From Helicoverpa zea (Eukaryota; Arthropoda; Insecta; Lepidoptera; Noctuidae), in NCBI RefSeq assembly GCF_022581195.2, contig NC_061475.1:1798001-1862000 (forward strand): a stretch of DNA of 64,000 bases, written 5' to 3'. Of this stretch, positions 36,501-50,200 are shown one piece after another. Every line of letters begins with the position of its first letter. Position 1 is the first letter of the stretch. The notes beneath the pieces were generated by a model that was not told the DNA's origin, did not search any database, and saw only the letters and a program-made list of their open reading frames with translations. A program made the position numbers and the translations under genes.

Positions 36501-39500
36501 TCTTCAGTACTTTCCCGTTCAGGTACTGCCGGGTTCGTTTTATTACTCTTGATTGTCACATTAACTTTATATTATGACAACTAATATTTTCTCACTCTAA
36601 AAAGTTTAATAAACTTAGCTGTGGATATCAATAAATCGATCTATCCGTTGTTTTGAGAGATTGATATTTGTCAGCCTACTTTAGTATTGTAAATGTGAAA
36701 GTTTGTGAGAATGTATGGATGTATGTTTGTTATTCTTTCACGCTAAAATGGCTAGACCGATTTGGTTGAAGTTTGATATATATATATATGGTGATATCCT
36801 GGATTAACACATAGACTACTTTTTATCAACACACCGCGAGCACACACTAGCTGCCGCGAGCGGACGCTATAGTAATTAATAAGAAGGTAATGTCCAAATT
36901 CTATCTCCACTCGCAAGACGGAAAATGTCGGAATGTTAAATACTTTTGTAAATCTATAGATACCTAATCTCCAACATAAATCACTGCGAGTATATTCTGT
37001 TGTAACTGCAACATTCCCATCAGTTGATACTTCATTGTTAGTTTAAATATTTGCGGTTGAGCCACACCGACCCAGTTTAATGCGAATCTGATGTAATCAT
37101 TTGACAAAGACTGACATTTCTGAAAAGTTTCGCAACTTTTAATTACGTTGCAAAAAATATGACTTGACTGTTAAATATGGCAGCTGTTTAAACGTATGTG
37201 CTTAAAAAATGCCAGTCTTATGAAAGGCTTTTAAATCCTGAAAGGTATTTTAAGGGGTCTACACACCAAAGCCGCTGATCCGGCGGCACAGCCCGGCGGC
37301 TTAGTGCCGGCGGGTTCAGAATGTCCAAGCCGATCGACTTTGCCGGCGGCACGACTGCCGCGGCATGTGGTGTTCTAGTAATTGTCAAATACTCTATGAA
37401 ATCCGGCGGGCAACTGACTGAGTGAGTGGAGAGGGATGCCGCCGGCATGATTGTACAAAATACGGCCGGCGGGTTGGGCCGCCGGGCTGTGCCGCCGGCG
37501 TCAGCGGCTTTGGTGTGTAGACCTTTAGATGCAATGAGTTCGTGAATTTGCAGAATAAAATGTTTTATTTTATGCCATGTATGCTACCAATTTCTGACTC
37601 TTAATTTCGTATTTTACAAAAATGCAATGCGCGTGCGTGATACTGTGACGGGATTGGTCAATATAAACTGTCAGATAGTTCAAAAATGGAACGTCATTAT
37701 GCCAGTCGTTATTTGATTGCGGTACGCTACGGTATGGTAGATAATTTACTATACACAACACCACATCATATTATGTAGACATACCGACAATAATTACACC
37801 TTTTATGTATCTTTTGTGGTTTACATCTTAGAATGATTGCATTAGAAAGTGTTTCACGGAAGCAATAAAGCCTATATGATAGAGTATGGCCTTAATTAGT
37901 GCTTCGATTCTAACGGAGATGAATCGTTGCATAATCGATCTTTAATAGGCCTTCTTCGATTTAAATGAAGAGATAAAACTTGTTATTTTATGAGTTTATT
38001 TTAATGGGCCGATAACTTCAGCAAATGGCATGATTAACGGAATACATCATCCCGTCATCGCTCAAGCTAAAAACTTCCACTGTTGGATAAAGGCCTAACC
38101 CAAGCTGGGGGTATTTGTCCGTCATATAATCACCGCGCTGGGCATGCGCGTTGGTGAGAGAAATACAACACAATATTTATAATAGAAATCCATTTTCTTC
38201 GATTATTTAATGACAATTTACAAAAGACTAAATAAGGCATATTTTCTACCACATATTATCATTTACTTGAGAAATTGAAATCGCTCTTGTAAGGCAGGTC
38301 ATTTACTCAAACTGACTACATTTCAATGGTTTACTTTTTCACCGAGATTACGATTTACGACGTGCCACGCGATGTAATGCGTGCAGCACGTAAATGTGTG
38401 ATGTCACGTAATTTGGACTACACTTTATCTGCAGTTGGGTAAATTGTATGATTTCAAAGATAACGGGAATGATAGTCGAGACTGCATCTCTTATAAAGCA
38501 CGCTCAGAAATGCACATGGGTAGGTGGATACGACAATTTTATGTAAATTGTGAAGCTCTGATTCTGAATTCTATCACGAATAGCGATATATTTTTTGTCG
38601 TAGATCCTGTTAATCATTTAAAATGTTCAGGTTTAGAGTAATGAATATCAAGATAATGCATCAAACGTAATTTTAACTAACATATATTATTATAGAGCTG
38701 AAGAGTTTGTTTGAACGCGCTGATCTCATTATCCACTAGTAGATTAAAAAAAAATCTGTATTAGATATCCAATTTATCGAGGAAAAATTTCTTACTAAAT
38801 ACTGATTATTCTGGGCGCACGAAGAATTTTCCACGGGACATGGTGAAACTTCGGGTAGAAGCCAGCAGAAAGATTATGATTTGGCTAGTGAAACTCACCA
38901 TTAACATAGTCTAACATTTAACTACTCCAAGCAGACTTGCCAAGTCTTTAGCAATTTCCACATTTCTGCATACTATGTACAGTCAGCACCAAAAGTCGAT
39001 GAACAGAATCAACATGACAAAACACCTGTTCACAATAAAATGCCATAAGTTATAGTCGCAACTAGGAAACAAAATAGACTGTACACCAGAAACTTACAAA
39101 AGTCGTTAAACACGAGTATTTCAAAAGTATCTGTGCACTAGTATTCCTAAAGTCGCTGTACACCATCAATCCAAATGTCGCTGAACATCATTGTATCAAA
39201 AGTCACTAAACAGCAGTAAATACAAAATTAGGTTAACAAAGTATATTTTTAATGTTGCCGTGTGTTAATGTACTTTTGACGCTTATGTTGTTCAGCTACC
39301 TTTGGGACAGTACTTGCTTGACCTTAATAATGTATGTTAACACGTTAGTATCTATTTCAATAATTTTAATAATTATTTTGGAAATACACTCTTTTGCAAA
39401 AAAAGCGGGCACCTATGCGAAATGTTAGTTTTAAGGACTTTACGTGTATTTCAAAGGGTTTTAATGATTGTAGTATGTTTCTAGCATCAAAAGGGTTAGC

Positions 39501-42500
39501 CAAGCATGCGTGAGAGTGTATTCTAAATTTGAATTTTGTACAATTGCTAAGAAATTGGTTAAACCTTGTTTCGGACTAATTGCTGGCAGAAAGTTCGTCG
39601 GTGTTTTGAAAAGTTTTTGAAGTGATTTTCAGAAAACTGATAATGCAGTCTTAATTAATGTACCTTTTTATTAGATCAAAACATTTTTGAAAAACTATGC
39701 GTATTTGATAAAATTTTCACCTGCTCTAAATGGGCTATTCTGATGATCCCACGTGTTTTAAAATATCTCTTTTTCGTAATTAAACACTATTTAGAGGAGT
39801 ATCAGTACATTGGGCTGCGACAAAACCAATTTAAAGTAAGCAGTGCCGATCACAACGCGTCTCCTTTCGGACTTTAACATTTTTAAAAATCTTGAAATTC
39901 TACAAAATACAGAAAATAGCGCATAGACTGTGAGCACGAGGTCTTAAGGTCTCGTAATCACTGATTTTCAAACAACCTCGTCTCTTGGGAAACTCCGTAG
40001 ACCTCCGAAGATCTATGAGTCTGAGCGTTCAAATAGCGTGTTTTCATCCCACTGACATTTTATTGAATAAACTCGGTGCAGGCAGCACCGAGATTTCCTA
40101 GCATCTACAGCAGTTTCCTGCTTAAATCATAACAATAATTGGCTATCTGCTCATTTCTTAAGAAACATACGTTTGGTCAATACCTTTGAATTCTTGACTC
40201 CCTTTCAGCGAAATCATCGTTTAGTAACCCGATACCTATGGAGTTATAGAGAGCTTCAACGTGGCAATAATTAGACTTTTTAGATAGCTTAAACCCTCCT
40301 CATCATTTTTCATGTGGTTAATTTTAACATTTATCACAAAATTTGGTATTTTTTAATGTCAAAGTACGATAGGAGACGAGTTGCGATCGGCACTGCTTAC
40401 TTTAAATTGGTTTTATCGCAGCCCAATATACTGATACTCCTGTAAATAGTGTTTAATTATGAAAAAGCGATATTTTAAAACACGTGGGTACAATATCTAA
40501 ACAGAAGAACGCTTTACACTAAAATACCGAAACTCTTAACATTGCCATCAATCATCAGTATAGCCCATTTAGAGCAGGTGAAAATTTTATCAAATACGCA
40601 TAGTTTTTCAAAAATGTTTTGATCTAACAAAAAGGTACATTAATTAAGACTGCATTAACAGTTTTCTGAAAATCACTTCAAAAACTTTTCAAAACACCGA
40701 CGAACTTTCTGCCTGCAATTAGTCCAAAACAAGGTTTAACCAATTTCTTAGCAATTGTACAAAATTCAAATTTAGAATACACTCTCACGCATGCTTGGCT
40801 AACCCTTTTGATGCTAGAAACATACTACAATCATTAAAACCCTTTGAAATACACGTAAAGTCCTTAAAACTAAGATTTCGCATAGGTGCCCGCTTTTTTT
40901 GCAAAAGAGTGTATTTCCAAAATAATTATTAAAATTATTGAAATAGATACTAACGTGTTAACATACATTATTAAGGTCAAGCAAGTACTGTCCCAAAGGT
41001 AGCTGAACAACATAAGCGTCAAAAGTACATTAACACACGGCAACATTAAAAATATACTTTGTTAACCTAATTTTGTATTTACTGCTGTTTAGTGACTTTT
41101 GATACAATGATGTTCAGCGACATTTGGATTGATGGTGTACAGCGACTTTAGGAATACTAGTGCACAGATACTTTTGAAATACTCGTGTTTAACGACTTTT
41201 GTAAGTTTCTGGTGTACAGTCTATTTTGTTTCCTAGTTGCGACTATAACTTATGGCATTTTATTGTGAACAGGTGTTTTGTCATGTTGATTCTGTTCATC
41301 GACTTTTGGTGCTGACTGTACAGGTAAAGTAAAATTTTCTCGACATGAGTCATTACAAATGCGACGCGTCGGATTGGCTAGCGGTTTTCCTCATTTGACC
41401 GAAGATGCGCGCACGCATGTAAATGTAAACATGGCCGTTTTGTGCATCTGTGTCTCGGCTGCACGCGTGTTTTACATAACGGGGTGGATAGCTGTTTAAT
41501 GTGGGAATAATGTATCAAATGTATTGTTGTTCTCAAACTAGCAAAGACACGTTCAAGTGATATTAGGTAGCCGAACTTTTCCACATAAATCACTCTTTAA
41601 CCGTTATTAAAAACCGGGTGAATAAATTCAATAGTTTTACTACTAACTTGTGTAGTTTCCGCCGCTCCCTGTGGAAACTACTCTGCGCACCCAGATAAAA
41701 GCTTAGCCTTCCTCGATAAATCATCATCATCATCATCCTCCTGCCCTTATCCCAATTTAATTTGGGGTCGGCGCAGCATGTTTATGTTAGCCTTCCTCGA
41801 TAAATGAGCTATCTAATTCTGTAGGAATTTTTGAATAAGTAGTTCTTAAAACAATTAAACTCTTCAAGTGGTACGTTTAGTGACATCAATTTGTTCTAGA
41901 TTTCATTGAAAAAGAACTAAACTATTCAATATGTATGGAACACTGTCCTTGTTACCACCAGGTATCTTAGTTTCTCAATACTTCCCCTGGACTACATACC
42001 TCATTGCTGAGTGAGTCAGTGCACTGTGCCGGACATAATACTTAATCAAATGCATCGCGATTGCATTATTGATCTGATAGAATGCATAATTATCTGCCAA
42101 GCAAATAGATTTGTTTCGTAAAGAATTCATTTAATGCGATCCAGTCAAGAATTTTGGAGTGTGGGTCGTTCAGGCTCCAGTTTCTAATTTACTTCCTTGG
42201 GTACTAAACTTCTTTAAGTATAGGTGTTGGTTTTTTAAATTGTGAAGTTAAAGAATCTGGGTTTATCCAATGAAGATACGATAATATGTAGATCAAAGTA
42301 TTTGAATTCGACAACATGAACCGCCAATTAAGATGAATGCTTTAATCTGGTTTAATATTTGTGTAATTTTGTACAAAATAACCTACGTGTTAAATAAAGC
42401 CAGTAATGATGATTTTCTTATCAAATAAATTCTCTGATCGCGGTTATTGCTACATATTTGCTTTTACCATCCGACTATGACTTCACAATGCCCAAACCGC

Positions 42501-45500
42501 CCACTATACGAACCAAAGACCAACCCACGGCCCACGACTGTGATCCACTTTACCAACTTTCCTATTTAAAATATTCAGTAAGATAATAATAATATGTAGG
42601 TAGATGCCCAGGCCGATCTTCGGCCAATCCGCGGCTGCTCTCTCTAAGGAAATCAGCTAGCTGCACAGGACATATATAGTGCACAAGCATTTACGCAGAC
42701 ACATGTGTGTGTAGGTACTCACTATTCCCTCACACAATCAGCAATTCGACACGACCGGATAGAGGTCAGTCGCAGGACCGTCATAAACGTGCTCTCACAA
42801 TCACTTATTTCCTTCAAACAAAGCAATTTCGGCCTGACCCGGGAATGAAACCCAATACCTCACACAGCAGTCGCTCTTGCGTCTACTAGCTCGACCCAGG
42901 AGGTAGTAATCTGAATAGAATAACACGATTGGCCAACGATAATTTCTCCCAGTATAAATATGATATTTCAAAGATTTTCACTCAAGTTTCTATCCAAGGC
43001 CGAGTAGTTTTACAAGAATAGTAGAAGCAAATAAGTGACCAGACCGCGATAAACATCGAAAGTGGACTAGAAAGCTAGCAGGTAAACGACCACAAACTTA
43101 TTTATAAGCACTATGAGCTTGATCAACTATAGGCGTTTTTCTTGGTTCTGCCTGGGAAGAAGCGAATTTGCAGTAGAAGTCATAAAGGTGCCCCTTGTGG
43201 ACCCTCTCTCACTCGTGTCCGATTTAGGGAGATTCATTTATTGAATAGGTACAGAAAGAAAAAAAAATGAGAAAGATCATAGCTCTGCAACTGACCCTAT
43301 TGATTAGATGTACGTATATATGTTCATTCATATTCTTATACATTAACAAAACTACAGTTACCTAAAAAAGTTAAACATCGCCGTAATATGGACACTCTGA
43401 ATCCCTGCTGAGTAAGAGTGGTAGGGTGATCAATACTCACTCATTATAGGGTCAATCAAAAGCAGGGCTTCAGAGACAGATGAAAATAGCATAGCGTTGA
43501 AAATTCAAGCATAGCAATTGCCTCCATATCTCCCGTGACAAACAAACACAAATTCCCCCGTTTCCGATGGATTCTGAAAGCGAACATAATTTGTCACCGC
43601 TTTGCGCATGGCTATTAACATCAACTGCGCAAAAGCCTGCAATTAAAGTTTCTCCAACGCGGGTAGTTTTATATAAATAGCCGTCATGTGACAGCGAATC
43701 TTACTTACGCTTGGAAAAGTAGAAAACTGTGATTAAGAGTTTTACACCTCTTTGTAATTGTGATATTATGAAACGCGATAATTTACGTTTAAAAGAACTT
43801 GAATACAAATTCAAGTTCTTTCAAGCAAAGGTACTGCTTGAATTTGTATACATTTCTGATGAGTTTTCATTACATTATTATGCCTAACTTAGAAACTGAA
43901 AGTCTCGATTGAAGAACTAACTACTGACTAAGTAGGTACGATTATTTTATATGTGGCCGTTAGCCAAAATCTGTGACTTTATATAGGGTCTTACTGTAAC
44001 TTTATACAACAATGGTAACTAAAATCTAATTTGATTGAGAAAAAATCACGATACAATTTGCAGATTGCGCAAGTTCGTTCACAAATTATAATACATTACG
44101 TTACGCGAATTAAATTCTCAAACTTAACTCAAAAGATCTTATGTCTATATCTCATTATTATTTCATTGTTGATAATCTACCTCAACTAATAAGCGAGATC
44201 ACAACACAATTGGAACACATCTCAATTTGCTATAAAAACTATTGAGTAACAGAGTGTAACAGTTGTTCTGCGTTACGTTACACGCTCGCTTCACCTTTGC
44301 ACTTTTAGTTTTGTTTTGATAGCTGAGTGAAGGTGCCTACAATGGCCGAAAGTTCGCAACACTGTTGGAAATACTGGTTTCCAGCTAGACTTAATGTCTG
44401 ACTGTAATGTCAGTTATTATTGCTTATTTTACGATTAGATTGAGTTATTTTGTGAGAGGGGTCGGAATTGGTGCAGATTTTAAGTTGTGATTTCGTAAAA
44501 AAACATAATTTTATCTTTCATCGTTCTGAAAATGTGAAGTTACACAAACCTAGCAGTTTCTGAATTAAATGACTTCACTTTTCTTCATCATCATGATTAT
44601 CAGCATCATCACTGCAGAATATAGGGGTTTCCCTAAAGAGGACCGATCATCCCGGTCTTTGGAGCCTGCATCCATCCACTATAGAACACCTTCAAATTGT
44701 CCTAGATAGCATTAGGACAAAAAAAAATGTCGTCTGTCATTTGTCACGCGTTATATAAACAATACTAGGGTTTGCATTGTCACTCAAATCTCGGTCGAAT
44801 TTTGACCTTTCAAAAAGGTCGGCTATCAATGCCTAATTAGATGCAAGCGTTGATTAAAAATGCGTTTTGCGAACCTAATCCGATGACTAATGGTGATAGA
44901 GGTTAGGTTAAAGTTAAATTAAATAGTAGAACGTCTACTATTTAATTTAACTTTAACCTAACCTCTTTTATTAAATAGTTCTTTTATTAAATTATAGAAC
45001 GTCTACTATTTAATTTAACTTTAACCTAACCTCTATCACCATTAGTCATCGGATTAGGTTCGCAAAACGCATTTTTAATCAACGCTTGCATCTAATTAGG
45101 CATTGATAGCCGACCTTTAATTCCTTATGTCATGTGTTACAAAAGCGCTAATCTGATAATCGTTGCGAAAGCGTTATGCGCTTGAAGCGGCTGGATAGTA
45201 ACGTGTAATTAGTGGTGGCTAATGTTGTAAGTGAGCGAGTTACGTCACGGCTGAAGGATCGCTGTGGGAAACTGTGTACACATGTATGAGTTGGACATGT
45301 GTTGTGACGTATGATTCTGAATGAAAGAAATGTCAACGGTACTATTTTGGTTGTTTAGGAGAAGGCGTCCTTAATTCGGAAGTATCATAACTTCTCAGAA
45401 AGATGGTATTCACTCAATGGTTCACTGTCTTCAATGTGATCGGCGAAAAAGGTAGTCTTGCTACAAATTGAGTAAAAAAGCATAGTACTAAACACAGTAG

Positions 45501-47226
45501 GTGCTCCTCAAAACCTCACTGCGAAGAAGACTCCAATTACATTGGATATTTGAATCCTGCCATTCAGCTGCATAGGTGAAGCGCTCCAATTCCACGGAGT
45601 GCCTACATACCTGAGGCAGCTAGTGGCAGACTACCTGAGAGGACGGAGCGTCTGCTACCAGAGACGCGACGGGCGCATGGTACGGTGCTCTGTTACGTGC
45701 GGTGTTCCGCAGGGGTCAGTCCTGGGACCACTCCTGTGGAACATCGGATACGATTGGGCCCTGCGTGGCGGCTTTACCGCCGGGCAGGGTGCAATTTGCT
45801 ATGCAGATGACACCCTCGTTACCGCTCGGGGAGAGACTTTTGACGAAGCAGCTCAATCGGCAATCCAGTGCGTGTCCCTGGTCATCAGCCGTATTGAAGC
45901 GCTCGGACTGCGCGTTGCTCTGGAGAAGACGGAGGCCCTAGTATTTCATGGACCCCGGCGTCGTCCACCTGCCGGGGCCCACCTTGCCCTTGGGACTACA
46001 AGGGTAAGAGTTCAAACCAAGATGAAATACTTGGGCCTGGTAATAGATCGATTGTGGAACTTCCGCGAGCACTTCTTGCAGCTTCAGCCAAAGCTAATCA
46101 ATGCTGCGTCCTCCCTTGGTCGATTGTTGCCGAACTCGGGCGGACCAAGCGCGATATGTCGGCGGCTATACACGGGGGTGGTTAGGTCGATGGCGCTCTA
46201 TGGAGCACCGGTGTGGGCAGATTCTTTGAGGAGTCCCTCAAATAGGGCTTTACTGCGTAAGCCACAGAGGATCATGGCGAACAGGGTCATCCGTGGATAT
46301 AAGACCGTTTCTGCGGAGGCCGCATGCGCCCTGGCTGGAACCCCCCCGTGGGATCTAGAGGCACAAGTGCTCGCGGAGATTTATTCCCGGAGAGCTAATG
46401 CTCGCTCGAGCGGCGACCGTCCTCCGCCCGAGCTTGTGAGAAGATGGCGCGAGCAGGCACAGGAGGATGTCCTGTCCCAGTGGAAGGATAGACTGGCGGC
46501 GCCTACTGCTGGTCATTGGACTGCGGCGGCAATAGGGCCAATTCTCGAAGAGTGGGTGGGAAGAAGGCACGGAGTGCTGTCCTTCCGTATCACCCAAATT
46601 TTGACCAACCATGGTTGCTTCGGCTACTACCTGCATAAGATGGCTAGACGGGAACCTACCCCCGTGTGCCACCAGTGCGGTAGTAGCCCAGATACAGCGC
46701 AGCACACCATTGAGCTGTGTCCCGCCTGGGACGAGCAGCGCAATGCGTTGGCGGCAAATACCGGACAGGACTTCTCGCTGCCGAATTTGGTGAGGGTGAT
46801 GATCGGCAGCGAGGCCGGCTGGAAAGCCATAGATACCTTCTGCGAACAAGTAATATCGCAGAAGGAGGCGGCGGAGCGGGTCCGTGAGGCAGACGCTCAT
46901 GCGGACCCAATTCGTCGCCGGAGGGTGGGCAGGCGTCGGACGCGTTACGCCGCCCAGATGCCGCCCTAGCAGCAGCCAGTGGGTAGCAGACCGGGGAACT
47001 CCTGCTACCTGCATTGCACGAGCTGCTGCTGAGATGGATCGCCAGTAGATGGAGGCGACCAGCCACTGCCGAGAGGTCACGAAAGTCGTCTTTGGTCCTC
47101 GTGGCCCCTCTCTAAAAGGCAGAAGACGGCACAAACGCTGAGGTTTTTAGTGGGTGCAAGCCCCACATAACCTCACCGTCTCCCCGGGCGGTGTGTGTAT
47201 GCGTCAGGCATTTTCCTCAGCTGAAA

Positions 47227-47280
<54 letters not shown>

Positions 47281-50200
47281 AAAAGTTATGTATGCGGTAT
47301 GCATTACCATTGCGGTATCCATTTGACTATTACGGTATCTCTTCAAAAACACCTGATATTCTCGTACGCTACCAATAACATGAGATGACTAGGCAATTCG
47401 GTTTTTCCTTATAGTTTTTTGAACTTGTTTTATTGATAATCACGACTTCACTTCGATCCACAATTTACCATAGCGTTACGAGGTGGTTACGCGTTGGCAC
47501 GTTTTTGATCTGCAAATAAAAGAGTATGGTGGAATTCTAGTAATCCGGCTTCAAATTACGGGAGTTGCCAGTTCTAAACCAGGCTCGCGTTTTAGATTTC
47601 TGTTTTTTTTTTCAACGAACACATAAAATAGGTTACTACTTACTTATTCACGGAAATTATGACGTATCTTTGCTAATTCTGTGTTACTTAAAAAGTTTTA
47701 TGTCGCAAAAATAACTTATGTTTTTTAAATATCATGAAAATAAGTATTCATTACCACTTACTACGTACAAGTAGGTACCTACTCATGGTTATTGCAACTA
47801 CAATATCCAAAATTCCGACTATTATAAAAGCGAAAATTAATGATAAACCAATATTACCATCTGATTTTCCCGCGTTTCCCTAACCAGTGACAACACAGAG
47901 TAATAATTATAATCGTCATTGAAAGTCAAGACGCAGTGGCGCGGTGGCCGGTTCACGCTTGGCCGAGTGTGAAGAAAGCCTCAGTTTCACATTGGGCTAA
48001 TGAAGGGAAACTGAATGACAAGCATCTGTTAATTCGTAACGGAACTACCGCGTAACGGAACGCTTTTCTGAATTCAAAATTTGATGATGTTGCCACGCCT
48101 GATTGGGTTCGATGACGTTTGTGTCGTAATGTTGGCAGTATGGCGGATTTACGCGCGAATTTGGGTTCTGTTTAGTTTTGTACAACACCGGTAGATTTGC
48201 AAACTTTGTGATGAATATTTATGTAGATACTGTTTTTGTGACTTTACTTACATGAATATTCAGTTGAGGTTTTTTTGTCTAGTTCATAGACACAGAGGAA
48301 ATGCGCAACTTTGCTTGCTATTCGTTACAAACGTTCGGTATTGCTTTGTTCTCCGGACATTCAACCTGTCTATTCATAAACTGGAAAAAAGTACTGTTCA
48401 AATGTAAGTCTTGTACCTAGCAAGGACAATGTACCTTAATAAATGCCCGAAGCAAACTTCCTGCAAATGTTTAACTACGGCTTCTCATTAAGCCTTTGAT
48501 TCCTACTCATACTTATTTTTTCTCCAAGCACATAAGAACGCCATCTATTGGTAAAAATACATACTACACTAGATAGAATTTTGTTTTACGGCACTCAACC
48601 ATTTACGGAGTTAGTTCAAACACACATTGACTAACTTTCTAGCGTTACGCACGTGGAAAGCTAAGGTTTCTTGAATTTCCACATCTCTGTATGTCTTAAC
48701 AACGTATATAACGTTAACCTGACTATTTACTTGTTATGTGCAATGAAATCGATATCATATTATGTACATAAGCTTTATCTGGGGTCATGCTCATAGTATA
48801 TAAATTGTAATTTTCCGATAAGACGCACAGTCAAGATAGGTTAGTACATAAGTACTCGCACATTATATATTTTGATGACTTTGAAATTATGACGAGTCTG
48901 CCACCAGGGTATAAAACAAATTATCCACATATTTAAATGCCCAGCCCTCTTTGAAATTAAAGATATATTCATAAGGAAATACAAGCCCACACATCCTTTA
49001 AAAAATCAATGATCACTCGCTATCTATAGTTTAGCAATAATCCGCCTATTTTGCTTCATCATATACCTAAGCACCTTTTTTTGTGGCTTATTAGCCACAA
49101 AAAAAGTGCTTGCGGCACTAATAACCGCTTAGACAAGCACTGCCACAATCATCTGACCAAGATCCTCTGTGGCCAATGATGATGACCGAACTAGTTAAAA
49201 ACCCTACATATCTTGACACTTACCTAGCACTTAAAAGCCCTTAAAGTACATATATCTTAACACCTCAAATAAAACTTAAAACAAAAACCTCAATTCGGCA
49301 ACAATTAACAAATTCCCCCAATCTCCGGTATCTTTGCAAGTATCAGCACCAGTCGGCGCCTTGAGTCAAACAATACCGTGTATTGTTTACACCTGCAGTT
49401 CCCAGTTCCCACTGGCTTCCGTTTACATTCGATCTGCTTAGTTGCCAGTTCGCTCCTACCTACCATTTACTTGAGTAAAGGAAATATGTTGTTTGTGAAG
49501 ATTGTTTTGTCCGTGGGAATGGTTTTTTGTGGTATGTTGGTGATATGATACTACGGATAGCAGTTAGCTTCATCGTTAATTTAGGTACTATACTATCTAA
49601 TTAGGGCCTTACTACAAAAACTTTAAACCCTGTTTTACACTTGTCTAATAAAATTTTGGCTGCAAAATGAACCATATGTCAACGTCATAATTTGACATTT
49701 TTTTAGACAAGGCATAAACTGACGTTTAAAAGTTTTTGTGGTAAGACGGTTAATGTTTAATCTAACTATCATCAATTTTACCACGCATAGTTTATGCTTA
49801 TTATGAATTTTAATCATCTTCAGTATAGACTTTCTAGTCTTTATTAAATTCGATCTGCCTACTTGCCAGTTCGCTCCTTACCTACCATTTACTAGAGCGA
49901 GGGAAATATGTAGTTACTAGCTTCTGCCAGCGGTTTCACCCGCTTCCCGTGGGAACTACTTCCCGTACCGGGATAAAAAGTAGCCTATAGCCTTCCTCAA
50001 TAAATGGGCTATCTAACACTGAAAGAAATTTTCAAATCGGACCAGTAGTTCCTGAGATTAGCGCGTTCAAACAAACAAACAAACTCTTCAGCTTTATAAT
50101 ATTAGTATAGACTAGCTGTTGCCCGCAACTTCGTCTGCGTGGGCAATATAGAATCGTCAAAATACTACTTATCCCGTAGGTGCATTCTTTCACGTGACAG

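Noticed and set aside
44341..44400. 19-codon frame from an ATG in good context
   Set aside because: Too short and without a motif or supporting splice site.
46355..47134. 259-codon minus-strand frame
   Set aside because: Antisense shadow of the retrotransposon RT frame.
47154..47388. Frames with a long lysine run
   Set aside because: Translation of the LINE poly(A) tail.
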